Positions 18,093 through 29,881 of a stretch of DNA of 64,000 bases are shown in pieces. The first letter of the stretch is position 1. Every line of letters starts with the position of its first letter. The stretch spans positions 82,158 to 146,157 of the forward strand of contig NZ_AGFU01000005.1 of assembly GCF_000226955.1 (NCBI RefSeq), written 5' to 3'. The stretch is from Sphingomonas elodea ATCC 31461. Its GTDB lineage: Bacteria; Pseudomonadota; Alphaproteobacteria; Sphingomonadales; Sphingomonadaceae. The notes beneath the pieces are model-generated. The model was not told the DNA's origin, made no database searches, and saw only the letters and a program-made list of their open reading frames with translations. A program made the translations under genes and the position numbers.

Positions 18093-18110
18093 GTTACAGC
18101 TAAAAGACAG
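18093..18110 (-). promoter_or_regulatory. Candidate Pho box (PhoB site)
   Basis: Minus strand CTGTCTTTTAGCTGTAAC: two 7-base half-sites CTGTCTT and CTGTAAC separated by four bases, matching CTGTCAT-N4-CTGTCAT/C with about two mismatches. It lies 154 bases upstream of the lipoprotein ATG at 17939, downstream of the DMT permease gene. The 206-bp gap 17940-18145 holds nothing else recognisable. Confidence 0.5.
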
Positions 18111-18145
18111 CGCCGCCAGCCGTACCGCCGCGGGACGGCGGTCGC

Positions 18146-19036
18146 CTACAGGCCTGCCGTCAGCACCACGCCAAGACACACGGCCAGGCCGGCGATGGCC
18201 TGGCGCACGCTCAGCGCCTCGCGGAACAGGCGGTGTCCCGCGACCGCGGCGATCGGCATCTCGACAACGCCGAGCGACCGCACCGCGGCGGCCGGTGCGA
18301 GGTTGAGCGCGAAGAACCATCCCGACGAGGCCAGCGCCCCGAACAGCCCTGCCCCCAGCGACCCTCGCCAGCCGGCGATCACCGCCCGTAGCGCCGCCGG
18401 ATCCCGCCACAGCAGAAACAGCACCAGCGCTGCCGTCTGCACCGCCTGCACCAGGGTCACGCTGGTCATTGCCGCGAAGAACGGATGACGCGGCTCAAGC
18501 GCGAGACCGGCGTGACGGAAGCCGTTCAGCGCCAGCCCGAAGAGCAGCCCCGACAGCGTGCCGAACACCACACCCGGCAGCAGACGCCCTTGGCCGCCCA
18601 CGTCCCGCGGCCAGACCAGTACCGCAAGCCCCGCGGTCGTCACCGCCACGCCCACCCACCCGACCACGCTCAGCGTGTCGCCGAACACGATCAGCCCGGC
18701 GAGTGCGGCGAGCGGCACTGAACTCTGCTGGAGCGCGGTGCCGACGGCGAAGCCGGCGTGGTGCATCGCCTGGAGCAGCGCGGCGGTGGCCAGCACCTGC
18801 GCCAGGGCGCCCAGCAGCGCAGGCCACCAAAAGGCCAGGCCGAACTGGGGATGCAGCTGTGCCGGGCCCGCGACGAGCAGGGCAAGGAGCATCAGCGCGA
18901 CCGAGAATGGCAGGCCGAACAGGAACCGCACCAGCGTCGCGCCCCAGGGGCCGCTCGACGCCATCATGCCGCGCTGGAAGGCATTGCGCGCCACCTGGAA
19001 TGCCGCCGCCGCGATGGTCGCCCCTGCCCACAACAT
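18146..19036 (-). CDS. EamA/DMT-superfamily permease
   Basis: A 296-residue inner membrane protein with ten predicted helices in two EamA repeats (about residues 5-140 and 150-290). It starts at MLWAGATIAAAAFQ. Motifs such as GVAVTTAGLAVLVWP and AVRSLGVVEMPIAAVAG fit drug/metabolite exporters. Substrate unknown; such permeases often export amino acids or metabolites. The gene stands alone between tRNA-Val and the lipoprotein/receptor pair. Confidence 0.85.
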   Translation of the reverse strand: MLWAGATIAAAAFQVARNAFQRGMMASSGPWGATLVRFLFGLPFSVALMLLALLVAGPAQLHPQFGLAFWWPALLGALAQVLATAALLQAMHHAGFAVGTALQQSSVPLAALAGLIVFGDTLSVVGWVGVAVTTAGLAVLVWPRDVGGQGRLLPGVVFGTLSGLLFGLALNGFRHAGLALEPRHPFFAAMTSVTLVQAVQTAALVLFLLWRDPAALRAVIAGWRGSLGAGLFGALASSGWFFALNLAPAAAVRSLGVVEMPIAAVAGHRLFREALSVRQAIAGLAVCLGVVLTAGL

Positions 19037-19135
19037 CGAAACCGCCTCCTCTGCACGCCCGGCGCAGGGATCGGTAGGGTCCGGCGATCGGGTGTAGTAA
19101 AGCGCCTATCGCGCCCTGCTGCAGCGCACAACGAA

Positions 19136-19168
19136 AAAGCCCGTCGAACCGGGGTCCGACGGGCTTCT
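19136..19168 (-). terminator. Rho-independent terminator of tRNA-Val
   Basis: On the minus strand AAGCCCGTCG...CGACGGGCTTTTTCG: a 10-bp stem around 19141-19166 followed by a T-run, just downstream of tRNA-Val. Confidence 0.85.
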
Positions 19169-19173
19169 CTACA

Positions 19174-19248
19174 TGGTGGGCGCGGCTGGGATTGAACCAG
19201 CGACCCCTGCGGTGTGAACACAGTGCTCTACCACTGAGCTACGCGCCC
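19174..19248 (-). tRNA. tRNA-Val (CAC)
   Basis: Minus strand GGGCGCGTAGCTCAGTGG..., anticodon stem CTGTG/CGCAG with loop TTCACAC, giving anticodon CAC. The acceptor stem GGGCGCG pairs with CGCGCCC (discriminator A), and CCA is encoded at 19174-19176. Confidence 0.96.
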
Positions 19249-19358
19249 ATTGGCCTGGCGGTGAAAACCGTGTCGGCCGAAACGGGAAGCGGGCCTTTAC
19301 GGTGCGGTTGGCGGCCTGTCCAGCCCCGTTTCACACCCTCGCCCGAATTTTTTGATGC

Positions 19359-19631
19359 TTAGTTGACCGAGTCCTTCAGCACCTTGCCCGGCTTGAACTT
19401 GGGCTGGTTCGAGGCCTTGATGGTCATTTCCTCGCCGGTGCGCGGGTTGCGGCCGGTCGAGGCCTTGCGCTTGCTGACCGAGAAGGTGCCGAAGCCGACG
19501 AGACGGACCTCGTCCCCCTTCTTGAGCGACGCGGTGATCACGTCGAATACCGCTTCGACGGCCTTGATCGCGTCACCCTTGGCCAGGCCCGATACGTCAG
19601 CGACCTGACCGATCAGCTCTTGCTTGTTCAT
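19359..19631 (-). CDS. hupB: DNA-binding protein HU
   Basis: A 90-residue HU homodimer subunit (MNKQELIGQVADVSGLAKGD). It has the VGFGTFSVSKRKAS strand and the DNA-binding arm GRNPRTGEEMTIKASNQPKF, ending PGKVLKDSVN. It compacts and bends DNA in the nucleoid. Position just downstream of lon on the same strand is the classic proteobacterial arrangement (158-base gap, probably with its own promoter). Confidence 0.97.
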   Translation of the reverse strand: MNKQELIGQVADVSGLAKGDAIKAVEAVFDVITASLKKGDEVRLVGFGTFSVSKRKASTGRNPRTGEEMTIKASNQPKFKPGKVLKDSVN

Positions 19632-19789
19632 GCTGGTGCAAACCCCCTGAAATCGTGCGGGATACCGCGTTGGTTATGATGGATAGCCGAATGAGTCGCG
19701 GCGGCTGCGCTTGACGTGCCAGTGAGCACGGGCGAGCCGCCGGAGTCAAAGCCTTTCGGACGGAATTGCGTCAGAAAAGTTACGAAATG

Positions 19790-22246
<2,457 letters not shown>

Positions 22247-22290
22247 GAAAACTCCGGGTCCGCCCCACGCAGGGGCATCATAGCCCTTAT

Positions 22291-22317
22291 ATATGGGGCC
22301 TGAAACGAACGCATCAA
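22291..22317 (-). promoter_or_regulatory. Candidate sigma-32 (RpoH) promoter of lon
   Basis: On the minus strand TTGATG (22317-22312), a 13-base spacer, then CCCCATAT (22298-22291), about 45 bases before the lon ATG. The -10 element matches the heat-shock consensus CCCCATNT fully; the -35 matches TTGAAA in four of six positions. Confidence 0.55.
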
Positions 22318-22472
22318 TCGCGTACGGGCATTAACCGAGATTGCAGTGGAAAACGCCTGCGGGCGCCGGGCGATCCACCCCCTCGCTTCCCCGGGCAGCA
22401 TGGGTATCATGAGCGCGTGACGTCAGTCGATTCGGCGGTGCACCATAGAGACAAAGCATTTCGGGGGTCGCT

Positions 22473-24185
22473 TTGAACATTTCGAGGATCGCACTTGTCA
22501 TGGCTGCGATGGCAGCAATGACAGGCGGCGCGCAGGCGCAGAAGCGCGGCGAACCGCCGATCACGCCGACGACGCAGGCCTCGGGCGGGCCGATCGATCC
22601 GGCCCGCGCCGCGCTCCGCCTGGAACATGCCGATCTCGCTATCGAGGTAGACCCGTCGCGCTACACGCTCCAGGGCACCGCCACGCTCACCCTGCGGACC
22701 AGCGCGCCGCAATCGATCCTGCAGATCGACCTGGACCGGAACCTGCCGGTGCGCGCGATCCGGATCGACGGCAAGCCGCTTCAGCCCGATCAGTGGCGCA
22801 ATCCGGAAGGCCGCCTGTCCGTCACCCTGCCCCGCCCGCTCAAGGCCGGCGATACGGTGACAGCGGAGATCCGCTATGGCGGCACCCCGCATGTAGCGGT
22901 CCGCGCACCTTGGGATGACGGCCTGGTCTGGGCGACAACGCCCGGCGAGAAGAAGCCCTGGGTGGCCACCACCGCCGAGGGCTATGGCTGCGATCTGTTC
23001 TGGCCCTGCCTCGATTTCCCGCAGGGCGAGCCGGCGCTGGTCGATCTGCACATCACCGTGCCGGCCGGTCTCAAGGCCCCGTCCAACGGCAAGCTGCTGC
23101 GGGTGGAGACGCTCGCCGATGGCCGCACCACCTGGCACTGGCGCGCGAAAAGTCCCAATCCCTATGACGTAGCGCTCAATATCGCGCCCTATCAGGAGCT
23201 GACCGCCGAGTATAAAAGCCGCTTCGGCAACACCATCCCGCTGCACTATTGGTACCTGCCGGGCCGTGAGGAGAAGGCCAAGGGTCTGTTCGCCGAATTC
23301 GCCCCCACCGTCGATTTCTACGAAAGCATGATCGGGCCGTTCCCCTTCGGCGACGAGAAGCTTGGAGTCGTCGAGACGCCGCATCTCGGCATGGAGCACC
23401 AGACGATCAACGCCTATGGCAACAACTATCGCAAGACGCCGTCGGGCTTCGACGAGATCTTCCAGCACGAGCTGGGCCATGAGTGGTTCGGCAACCAGCT
23501 GACTGCGGCCAACTGGGACGATTACTGGCTGCACGAAGGCTATACCCAGTATATGCAGCCGCTCTACGGCCAATGGCGCGAGGGCGATGCCCGCTACGCC
23601 ACGATGATGGACCAGTATCGTCTCGCCATCCGCAACAAGGCGCCGATCGTCTCGGGCAAGATCCGCACCGAGGAAGAAGTGTATGAGGACGACAAGGGCG
23701 GTCCCGGCCAGGACATCTACTACAAGGGCGCCTGGGTCCTCCACACGCTGCGCTACCTGATCGGGGACCAGCAGTTCTTCGAGATCACCCGCCGGATCGT
23801 CTATGGCCGGCCCGATCCCAAGCCCGGCAACTTCAAGCCGCGCTTCGGCACCACCCCCGAGTATATAGCGATTGCCAAGCAGGTCACCGGTCAGGACCTG
23901 CAATGGTTCTTCGATGTCTACCTCTACGGGGCAGGCCTGCCCGAGCTGGTGAGCGAGCGACGCGGCGACACGCTGACGCTGCGCTGGAAGACGCCCTCCA
24001 CCAAGCCTTTCCCGCTGCCGGTCGACGTGTCGATCGACGGCAAGCTGCAGAAGGTGGCGATGCCTGGCGGCAGCGCGACGCTGGCCGTGCCGGCAGCCGC
24101 GCATGTCGTCCTCGATCCCGATGCGCACATCCTGCGCCAGTCGGAATCGGTGGACGCCATCCAGCGCTGGATGCAGCAGCGATGA
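22473..24185 (+). CDS. M1-family metallopeptidase (secreted aminopeptidase)
   Basis: A 570-residue exported zinc aminopeptidase. It has a signal peptide (MNISRIALVMAAMAAMTGGAQA), an N-terminal beta-saddle domain (about 40-240), and a thermolysin-like catalytic domain with HELGH (His332, Glu333, His336) and the third zinc ligand Glu355 in WLHEGYTQY. The exopeptidase motif usually written GXMEN reads GMEHQ at 306-310, an Asn-to-His change that may alter specificity. The start is TTG 22473, five bases after GGGGG. Its stop overlaps the next gene (ATGA), so the two are coupled. Confidence 0.9.
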   Translation: MNISRIALVMAAMAAMTGGAQAQKRGEPPITPTTQASGGPIDPARAALRLEHADLAIEVDPSRYTLQGTATLTLRTSAPQSILQIDLDRNLPVRAIRIDGKPLQPDQWRNPEGRLSVTLPRPLKAGDTVTAEIRYGGTPHVAVRAPWDDGLVWATTPGEKKPWVATTAEGYGCDLFWPCLDFPQGEPALVDLHITVPAGLKAPSNGKLLRVETLADGRTTWHWRAKSPNPYDVALNIAPYQELTAEYKSRFGNTIPLHYWYLPGREEKAKGLFAEFAPTVDFYESMIGPFPFGDEKLGVVETPHLGMEHQTINAYGNNYRKTPSGFDEIFQHELGHEWFGNQLTAANWDDYWLHEGYTQYMQPLYGQWREGDARYATMMDQYRLAIRNKAPIVSGKIRTEEEVYEDDKGGPGQDIYYKGAWVLHTLRYLIGDQQFFEITRRIVYGRPDPKPGNFKPRFGTTPEYIAIAKQVTGQDLQWFFDVYLYGAGLPELVSERRGDTLTLRWKTPSTKPFPLPVDVSIDGKLQKVAMPGGSATLAVPAAAHVVLDPDAHILRQSESVDAIQRWMQQR

Positions 24186-24784
24186 GCGGCCTCGTCGCTC
24201 CTGCGCCGGTGGGAACCCCGGGCCTGGTCATGCTGCTCCTCGGCCTGGTCTGCTTCGTCGCGGCCCTGCTGTTCGTGCGCTGGCGTCGCGGTCGGGTCCG
24301 CGAAGCCGGTGCACAGATCGGCAGCCGTTCGCGGCTCGGCATCCTGATCCAGGGTGTCGCCTTCTTCCTCGTCGCGGTGGGCCCGTTGCGGCCGATCCTC
24401 CACCCCGGATCCGCGGCAGCGTTGGGCGAGGCCGTGGCCGTGGCGCTGCTCGTGGGGACGTGCATCGCCATGTTCCTGTCCGCAGCCGCGGCGATGGGCA
24501 GCAACTGGAGTTTCGCTGCACGGACGCGCGCAGATCATCTCCTCGTCACCTGGGGTCCCTTCGCGACGATCCGCCACCCGATCTACACCGGCCTGCTGGC
24601 GATGCTGCTGGCGATGGCGGTCGCCTTCGGCCATTGGCGCGGGCTGGTCCTTGCCCTGCCGCTGTTCGCCATCGGCACCTGGATCCGGGTCGAGGAGGAG
24701 GAACGCCTGCTGCGGACCCGGTTCGGCGAGCAGTATGACGCCTATGCCGCCCGCGTGAAGCGGTTCGTACCCGGGCTCTTCTGA
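24182..24784 (+). CDS. Isoprenylcysteine carboxyl methyltransferase-family membrane protein
   Basis: A 200-residue membrane protein with about five helices and the ICMT/PEMT-like C-terminal signature: GPFATIRHPIYTGLLAML, then EEERLLRTRFGEQYDAYAARVKRFVPG. This family uses S-adenosylmethionine to methylate lipids or prenyl-cysteines; bacterial substrates are mostly unknown. ATG 24182 overlaps the M1 peptidase stop. Confidence 0.85.
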   Translation: MSGLVAPAPVGTPGLVMLLLGLVCFVAALLFVRWRRGRVREAGAQIGSRSRLGILIQGVAFFLVAVGPLRPILHPGSAAALGEAVAVALLVGTCIAMFLSAAAAMGSNWSFAARTRADHLLVTWGPFATIRHPIYTGLLAMLLAMAVAFGHWRGLVLALPLFAIGTWIRVEEEERLLRTRFGEQYDAYAARVKRFVPGLF

Positions 24785-24840
24785 GCTGCCACCTCTGCCT
24801 GTGCGCTGCCGCCGCTTGCATCGGCGGCGGAGCCCTGTGA

Positions 24841-25434
24841 TCAGTCGGCTGCGCGTCGCATCGACCAGAGCGGCGGCCCGTCCGGCACCCGCCAGCTACC
24901 GGTCACGACAAAACCATAACGCTGGTAGAGGCCGAGATTGCTCTCGGTCGCGGTTTCCAGATAGCAGCCGATGCCCTGCGGTGCAGCAGCGAGCCCGGCC
25001 AGGATCGCGGCGCCGCCCAACCCCTGCCCCTGCGCGGCCGGATCGCAGCCGGCGATGTGGAGATAGTGGAAGGGCTCGTCCGGAAAATGCGCTTCGACCG
25101 CGCCGCTCGCCCGCAGCGCCCGGAACAGCGAACCGCCAAGCGCACGCACCAGACCCGGCGCGCTGGCGATCATCTCCAGCCAGCCGACCTGCGCCCGCCC
25201 GGGATTCCGCCACAGCGTCACCGCCGCGCCATCACCCGCCAGCACACCATAGCCGCCCTTCAGATCGGACTCGACCAGCAATGCAAAAAGACGCGGCAAC
25301 TGGCGCTGCCGCGTCTCCTTGTCCGGAAAAATATAGGCGAAGACAGGATCTTCGGCGAAGGCCCGCCCGAGCATCGCAGCGATGCCCGCGCGGTCTTCGT
25401 GCGCGGCCGAACGGGTTGCGATCGGCCGCGCCAT
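24841..25434 (-). CDS. GNAT-family N-acetyltransferase
   Basis: A 197-residue acetyltransferase. The acetyl-CoA pyrophosphate loop is CDPAAQGQGLGGAAILAGL (about residues 128-146), preceded by FHYLHIAG and followed by TATESNLGLYQRYGFVV, the typical GNAT core. ATG 25434 lies four bases after the clpX stop, so it is probably read through from clpX. Substrate unknown. Confidence 0.85.
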   Translation of the reverse strand: MARPIATRSAAHEDRAGIAAMLGRAFAEDPVFAYIFPDKETRQRQLPRLFALLVESDLKGGYGVLAGDGAAVTLWRNPGRAQVGWLEMIASAPGLVRALGGSLFRALRASGAVEAHFPDEPFHYLHIAGCDPAAQGQGLGGAAILAGLAAAPQGIGCYLETATESNLGLYQRYGFVVTGSWRVPDGPPLWSMRRAAD

Positions 25435-25438
25435 CGGA

Positions 25439-26704
25439 TCAGGCGGCGCTGCCGGTCTTTTCCTTCTTCGCGTAGATGCGCACCGGTTCCTTGCGGCCCT
25501 CGACCACGTCCTTGTCGACCACGACCTCGTCGACGCCGTCCATGCTGGGCAGGTCGAACATCGTATCGAGCAGGATGCCTTCGAGGATCGAGCGGAGGCC
25601 GCGGGCACCGGTCTTGCGCTCGATCGCCTTCTTCGAGACGGCGGTGAGCGCGTCGTCGGTGAAGCCGAGCTTGACCGCCTCCATGTCGAACAGCTTCTGA
25701 TACTGCTTGACCAGGGCGTTCTTCGGCTCGGTCAGAATCTTGATCAGCGCCTCGACGTCGAGGTCTTCGAGCGTCGCGATCACCGGCAGACGACCGACGA
25801 ATTCGGGGATCAGGCCGAACTTCAGGAGATCTTCCGGCTCGGTCTGGCGGAGCAGCTCGCCGGTGCGGCGCTCGTCGGGTGCGGCGACATGCGCGCCGAA
25901 GCCGATCGACTTGCCCTGCAGACGGTCGCCGATGATCTTCTCAAGGCCCGAAAAGGCGCCGCCGCAGATGAACAGGATGTTGGTCGTGTCCACCTGCAGG
26001 AATTCCTGCTGCGGATGCTTGCGGCCACCCTGCGGCGGAACGGACGCGGTGGTCCCTTCCATCAGCTTCAGGAGCGCCTGCTGCACGCCTTCACCCGACA
26101 CGTCGCGGGTGATCGACGGGTTCTCCGCCTTGCGGCTGATCTTGTCGATCTCGTCGATATAGACGATGCCGCGCTGCGCCCGCTCGACATTGTAGTCCGA
26201 GGCCTGAAGCAGCTTGAGGATGATGTTCTCCACGTCCTCGCCGACATAGCCGGCTTCGGTGAGCGTGGTGGCATCGGCCATGGTGAACGGCACGTCGAGG
26301 ATGCGCGCCAGCGTCTGCGCCAGCAGCGTCTTGCCGCAGCCGGTAGGGCCGACGAGCAGGATGTTCGACTTGGCGAGCTCGACATCGGCACCCTTGGCAC
26401 CATGGTTGAGCCGCTTGTAATGGTTGTGCACCGCCACCGATAGGACGCGCTTCGCCTTCTTCTGCCCGATGACATAATCGTCGAGCACGTCGCAGATTTC
26501 CTGCGGCGAAGGGACGCCACCGTCCTTCTTGGACACCAGCGAGGACTTGGTTTCCTCGCGGATGATGTCGTTGCACAGCTCGACGCACTCATCGCAGATG
26601 AATACGGTCGGGCCGGCGATGAGCTTGCGCACCTCGTGCTGGCTCTTGCCGCAGAAGGAGCAATAGAGCGTGCTCTTCGAGTCACCGCCGCTGAGCTTGG
26701 TCAT
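25439..26704 (-). CDS. clpX: ClpXP unfoldase subunit ClpX
   Basis: A 421-residue AAA+ unfoldase feeding ClpP. The N-terminal zinc domain has Cys15, Cys18, Cys37 and Cys40 (CSFCGKS, ICDEC). Walker A is GPTGCGKT at 119-126. Walker B ([10 protein letters not shown]), the RKAENPS region and the ClpP-binding IGF-type loop (SIGFGAHV) are present. In alphaproteobacteria ClpXP also degrades cell-cycle regulators such as CtrA. A 144-base gap with a hairpin separates it from clpP upstream. Confidence 0.98.
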   Translation of the reverse strand: MTKLSGGDSKSTLYCSFCGKSQHEVRKLIAGPTVFICDECVELCNDIIREETKSSLVSKKDGGVPSPQEICDVLDDYVIGQKKAKRVLSVAVHNHYKRLNHGAKGADVELAKSNILLVGPTGCGKTLLAQTLARILDVPFTMADATTLTEAGYVGEDVENIILKLLQASDYNVERAQRGIVYIDEIDKISRKAENPSITRDVSGEGVQQALLKLMEGTTASVPPQGGRKHPQQEFLQVDTTNILFICGGAFSGLEKIIGDRLQGKSIGFGAHVAAPDERRTGELLRQTEPEDLLKFGLIPEFVGRLPVIATLEDLDVEALIKILTEPKNALVKQYQKLFDMEAVKLGFTDDALTAVSKKAIERKTGARGLRSILEGILLDTMFDLPSMDGVDEVVVDKDVVEGRKEPVRIYAKKEKTGSAA

Positions 26705-26791
26705 TCAATCCATCCTTCGCGCCCCTGGCGCGCTACGCTCGCCTGCTATCCTACACGCAGGCGAAGTTCCGGCAATCCATAATCGCCCCGC

Positions 26792-26828
26792 CCGCCTGAC
26801 GTTCCATGCACCGGGAATCGTCAGGCGG
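26792..26828 (-). terminator. Hairpin between clpP and clpX
   Basis: CCGCCTGACG (26792-26801) pairs perfectly with CGTCAGGCGG (26819-26828); TTCC/GGAA extends the stem after one mismatch. No U-tract follows, so it is more likely an attenuating or mRNA-processing hairpin than a full terminator. Confidence 0.5.
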
Positions 26829-26848
26829 TCGAGGATAGTCTTATAGTC

Positions 26849-27505
26849 TTAATTTGCCGCTGCCGCATCCTCGCTCGGCACCGGACGCTTCTCGTACACC
26901 TCGTCGACGATCCCGAAGGCCTTGGCCTCCTCGGCTTCGAAGAACGAATCGCGGTCCATCGTCGTCTCGATCTTCTCGATCGGCTGGCCGGTGTACTTTG
27001 CATACAGCGCGTTCATGCGCGCGCGGATCCGCAGGATTTCCTTGGCCTGAATCTCGATGTCCGATGCCATGCCCTGCGCACCGCCCGAAGGCTGGTGGAG
27101 CATGATGCGGGCATTGGTCAGCGCCACGCGCAGGCCAGGCTCGCCCGAAGCCAGCAGGAACGAGCCCATCGACGCAGCCTGGCCGATGCACACCGTGCCG
27201 ACGCGCGGACGAATGTACTGCATGGTGTCATGAATCGCCATGCCCGCCGTGACGACGCCGCCCGGCGAGTTGATATACATCCAGATGTCCTTCTTCGGAT
27301 TTTCCGATTCAAGGAACAGCAGCTGGGCGGTGATCAGCGACGCCATATGGTCTTCGACCTGGCCGGTCACGAACACGATCCGCTCCCGCAGCAGGCGCGA
27401 ATAGATGTCGAAGCTGCGCTCGCCGCGGCTCGACTGCTCGATAACGATGGGAACGAGTGCGCCGGTAACGGGATCGATGGTCATCTGACCGGAAAGCGGA
27501 TGCAT
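26849..27505 (-). CDS. clpP: ATP-dependent Clp protease proteolytic subunit
   Basis: A 218-residue serine peptidase that forms the 14-mer chamber. The nucleophile is Ser112 in GQAASMGS, the histidine is His137 in MLHQPSGG, and [14 protein letters not shown] is the oxyanion loop. Length and motif spacing are standard. Trigger factor (tig), often upstream of clpP, is not here; a broken sugar-related gene is. Confidence 0.97.
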   Translation of the reverse strand: MHPLSGQMTIDPVTGALVPIVIEQSSRGERSFDIYSRLLRERIVFVTGQVEDHMASLITAQLLFLESENPKKDIWMYINSPGGVVTAGMAIHDTMQYIRPRVGTVCIGQAASMGSFLLASGEPGLRVALTNARIMLHQPSGGAQGMASDIEIQAKEILRIRARMNALYAKYTGQPIEKIETTMDRDSFFEAEEAKAFGIVDEVYEKRPVPSEDAAAAN

Positions 27506-27594
27506 GTGGGATGATCTCGTGGTTGTTTATTGCCCGCGCCAACATCGGCGCTCCGGCAGCGCAGCGCAAGAGGGGCTGTTCCGGAGCCGGCGCG

Positions 27595-29710
27595 TCAGGC
27601 CGATTGCAACGCCTTCGCCGACTGCCCCGCCCGCGCGATCCGCTCCAGCACTTCCGGAGACGCGGCAAAGGCCTGCAGCGCCGATTCGAGCGAGGGCATG
27701 CAGCGGCTGGCCAGCGGAACATGGGGTGGGCGGGCCGCTTTCCACCCGAACACCGCCCCCGGCACCGGGTCGACGAGCGCGGCCAGCAGCCCGCAGGCCT
27801 CCGCCACCGCAACCGCGAAGTCCGCCCAGTGAACCGCACCCTGGTTGGCGACGTGCAGGATGCCGTCGGTCCCGCCGATCCGTTCGTCGAGCACCGCATT
27901 GCACAGGTCCGGTACATAGGCGGGCGACACGATCTGGTCCTTGGCCGCGGCAAAGCGCCGGCCCGCCGCCAGCGCCTCCACCGCATGCACGGCGAAGTTG
28001 TGCTGGCCCCAGGGAGAGAAGAAGGCCGCCGTGCGCACAATCAGATTCTGCCCCGCCAACGCGCCGATCGCCGCCTCCATCGCGGCCTTGCTGCGACCAT
28101 AGGCCCCGAGCGGCGCGCAGGTGTCTGCCTCGGTGTAGGAGCGGTCGCGGGTTCCGTCGAACACCAGATCGCTGGAGAAACTGACCGTGGGGATCCCCCG
28201 CGCGGACGCGGCGATGGCGAGTCCGGTTGCACCGACGCAGTTGACGGCGAAGCAGGCGCTTTCCGCATCCTCGGCCTCGTCGACCCGTACCCAGCCGGCG
28301 GCGTTGATCACCGCCCAGGGACGATGCGCGTCGAGCGCCGCCGCGATCGACGCGCCGTCGCTCAGGTCGAGCATGGCCCGGTCGGTCAGCACGAAAGCCA
28401 GGTCGCGGAGGGCGCAGGTTCGCGCCAGCGCCTGCCCCAGCGTGCAGATCGCGTCGCCACCAGCCCTCCCCCTGGATCGCGGGATGGGCAGGTGGTTCGC
28501 CGCTGGCCAGTCCCTGCAGCAGCGGGACCATCGCGGTCGGCCGCGGCCCGCCGCCACGCAGATCGAACACCCCGGGTTCGTAGACGCCGGGCGTGGTGAG
28601 CAGCGTGTTCCATCCCGAGGCACCGAAGAGCGACCAGGCGGTGACCGCCCGCACGTCGATCCCCGCCGCGCGCGCCGCCTCGGCATCTGCCCAGGCGTCG
28701 CGCATCCAGCGCACCTGCTCCTCACGGGTGCAGCCATTATGGACTTCGGTGACCGCGAGCGGGATGCGATAGCGCGCCCAGGCCTCGGCCAGCGCCGTGG
28801 CAAGACCGTCCGGCGCAGGGTCGAGCACCCGCACCGCTTCGGTATCGACATAGGCGATCCGGCCATTGCCGCCGCGCATCGCGGCCGGGTAGCTCGCGAT
28901 CTGCTCGTCGAGGAAACGATCGCTGGTGAGATAATGGTTGATGCCGATAAGGTCCGGCGGACACGGATGCTGCGCCAGCCTCTCCAGCTTGGCGGCGAGC
29001 CCGAAGCCGGCCAGCCGATCCCATAGCGGATGCCCCGGCATCACCCGGCCGCAGAGCAGATCCCAACCCATCCAGCGGCGGTGATTGTCGTGGACCAGCT
29101 GCGCCTCGGTGCGCGGCGTGCCATAGGTCTTGCCGAGATCGTCGGTCTGGATCAGCCGCGCGTCCGGCCGCACCCCGCGCACCGCGCGCATCGCGCAGAC
29201 CACGCCTTCCACCTGGTGCACCAGCGCCCGCCAGAAGCTGCCCTCCATGCGGGCATGCGGGTACCAATGCCCGTAGAGCGCCGCGAACCGCGCGGTAGTC
29301 AGGGGCTCGTTGACCGGCGTCCAGTCCTCAATCCAGGGATAGCGCTCGGCGACGCGCGCGGCATAGTCGGCCAGCTTCGCGCCGAAGTCGGGATCGAGCA
29401 GGTCGGTGCGCCGCGGCCCGCTGCCGTGATGGACCAGCCCCGCGATCGGCCGCATGCCCCGGCCCCGCAGGCGCGCAAGTCGGCTGTCGCTCCACGCCCA
29501 GTCGCACACCGCCGGATCCTCGGGGCACACCCGCTCCCACAGCACCGGAAACCGAACCGCACGCACGCCGAGCGCGGCGATCCGATCGATATCGTCCAGC
29601 CGATCGTGATGGCCGGTTTCCACGGCCTGATCGCGGAACCGATCGCCGACGCGGTTGACGGTGCATTCGGCCCCGCCCCAGAGTTCAAGTGGTGGAATCG
29701 GGCCCCTCAA
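27595..29710 (-). pseudogene. Frameshifted GH1-like / RmlD-like (sugar reductase) fusion gene
   Basis: The upstream frame encodes a family-1 glycosidase-like barrel (PPLELWGGAECTVNRVGDRF; DWTPVNEPLTTARFAALYGH; VTEVHNG). The downstream frame encodes an RmlD-type extended SDR (PWAVINAAGWVRVDEAEDAE; FSSDLVFDG; YGRSKAAME). In related bacteria the two domains form one protein of roughly 700 residues, as I recall. Here the frame changes near 28445: GEGWWRR is followed out of frame by DAICTLGQALAR, where the dinucleotide-binding loop should read close to GATGTLGQA. The inter-domain linker is missing and the glycine motif is altered. The start is uncertain; TTG 29710 gives the conserved N-terminus. 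It shares a promoter region of about 170 bp with the GH5-like gene. Confidence 0.78.
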
Positions 29711-29881
29711 AGGCTGCAAGAACAATGGGATGCGGCGGGGGGGCACCCAACATGGATTAGCCGACGCACTCCGCTCGTCGCAAACCCTTGCCCGCCCCCT
29801 CCGAAGAAGCGCGTAGCGGGTACATCCGCAATTCCCTTCTCCGCCTATAAAAACCAAGTTGTTATCGAGGGTTGGAACGAG

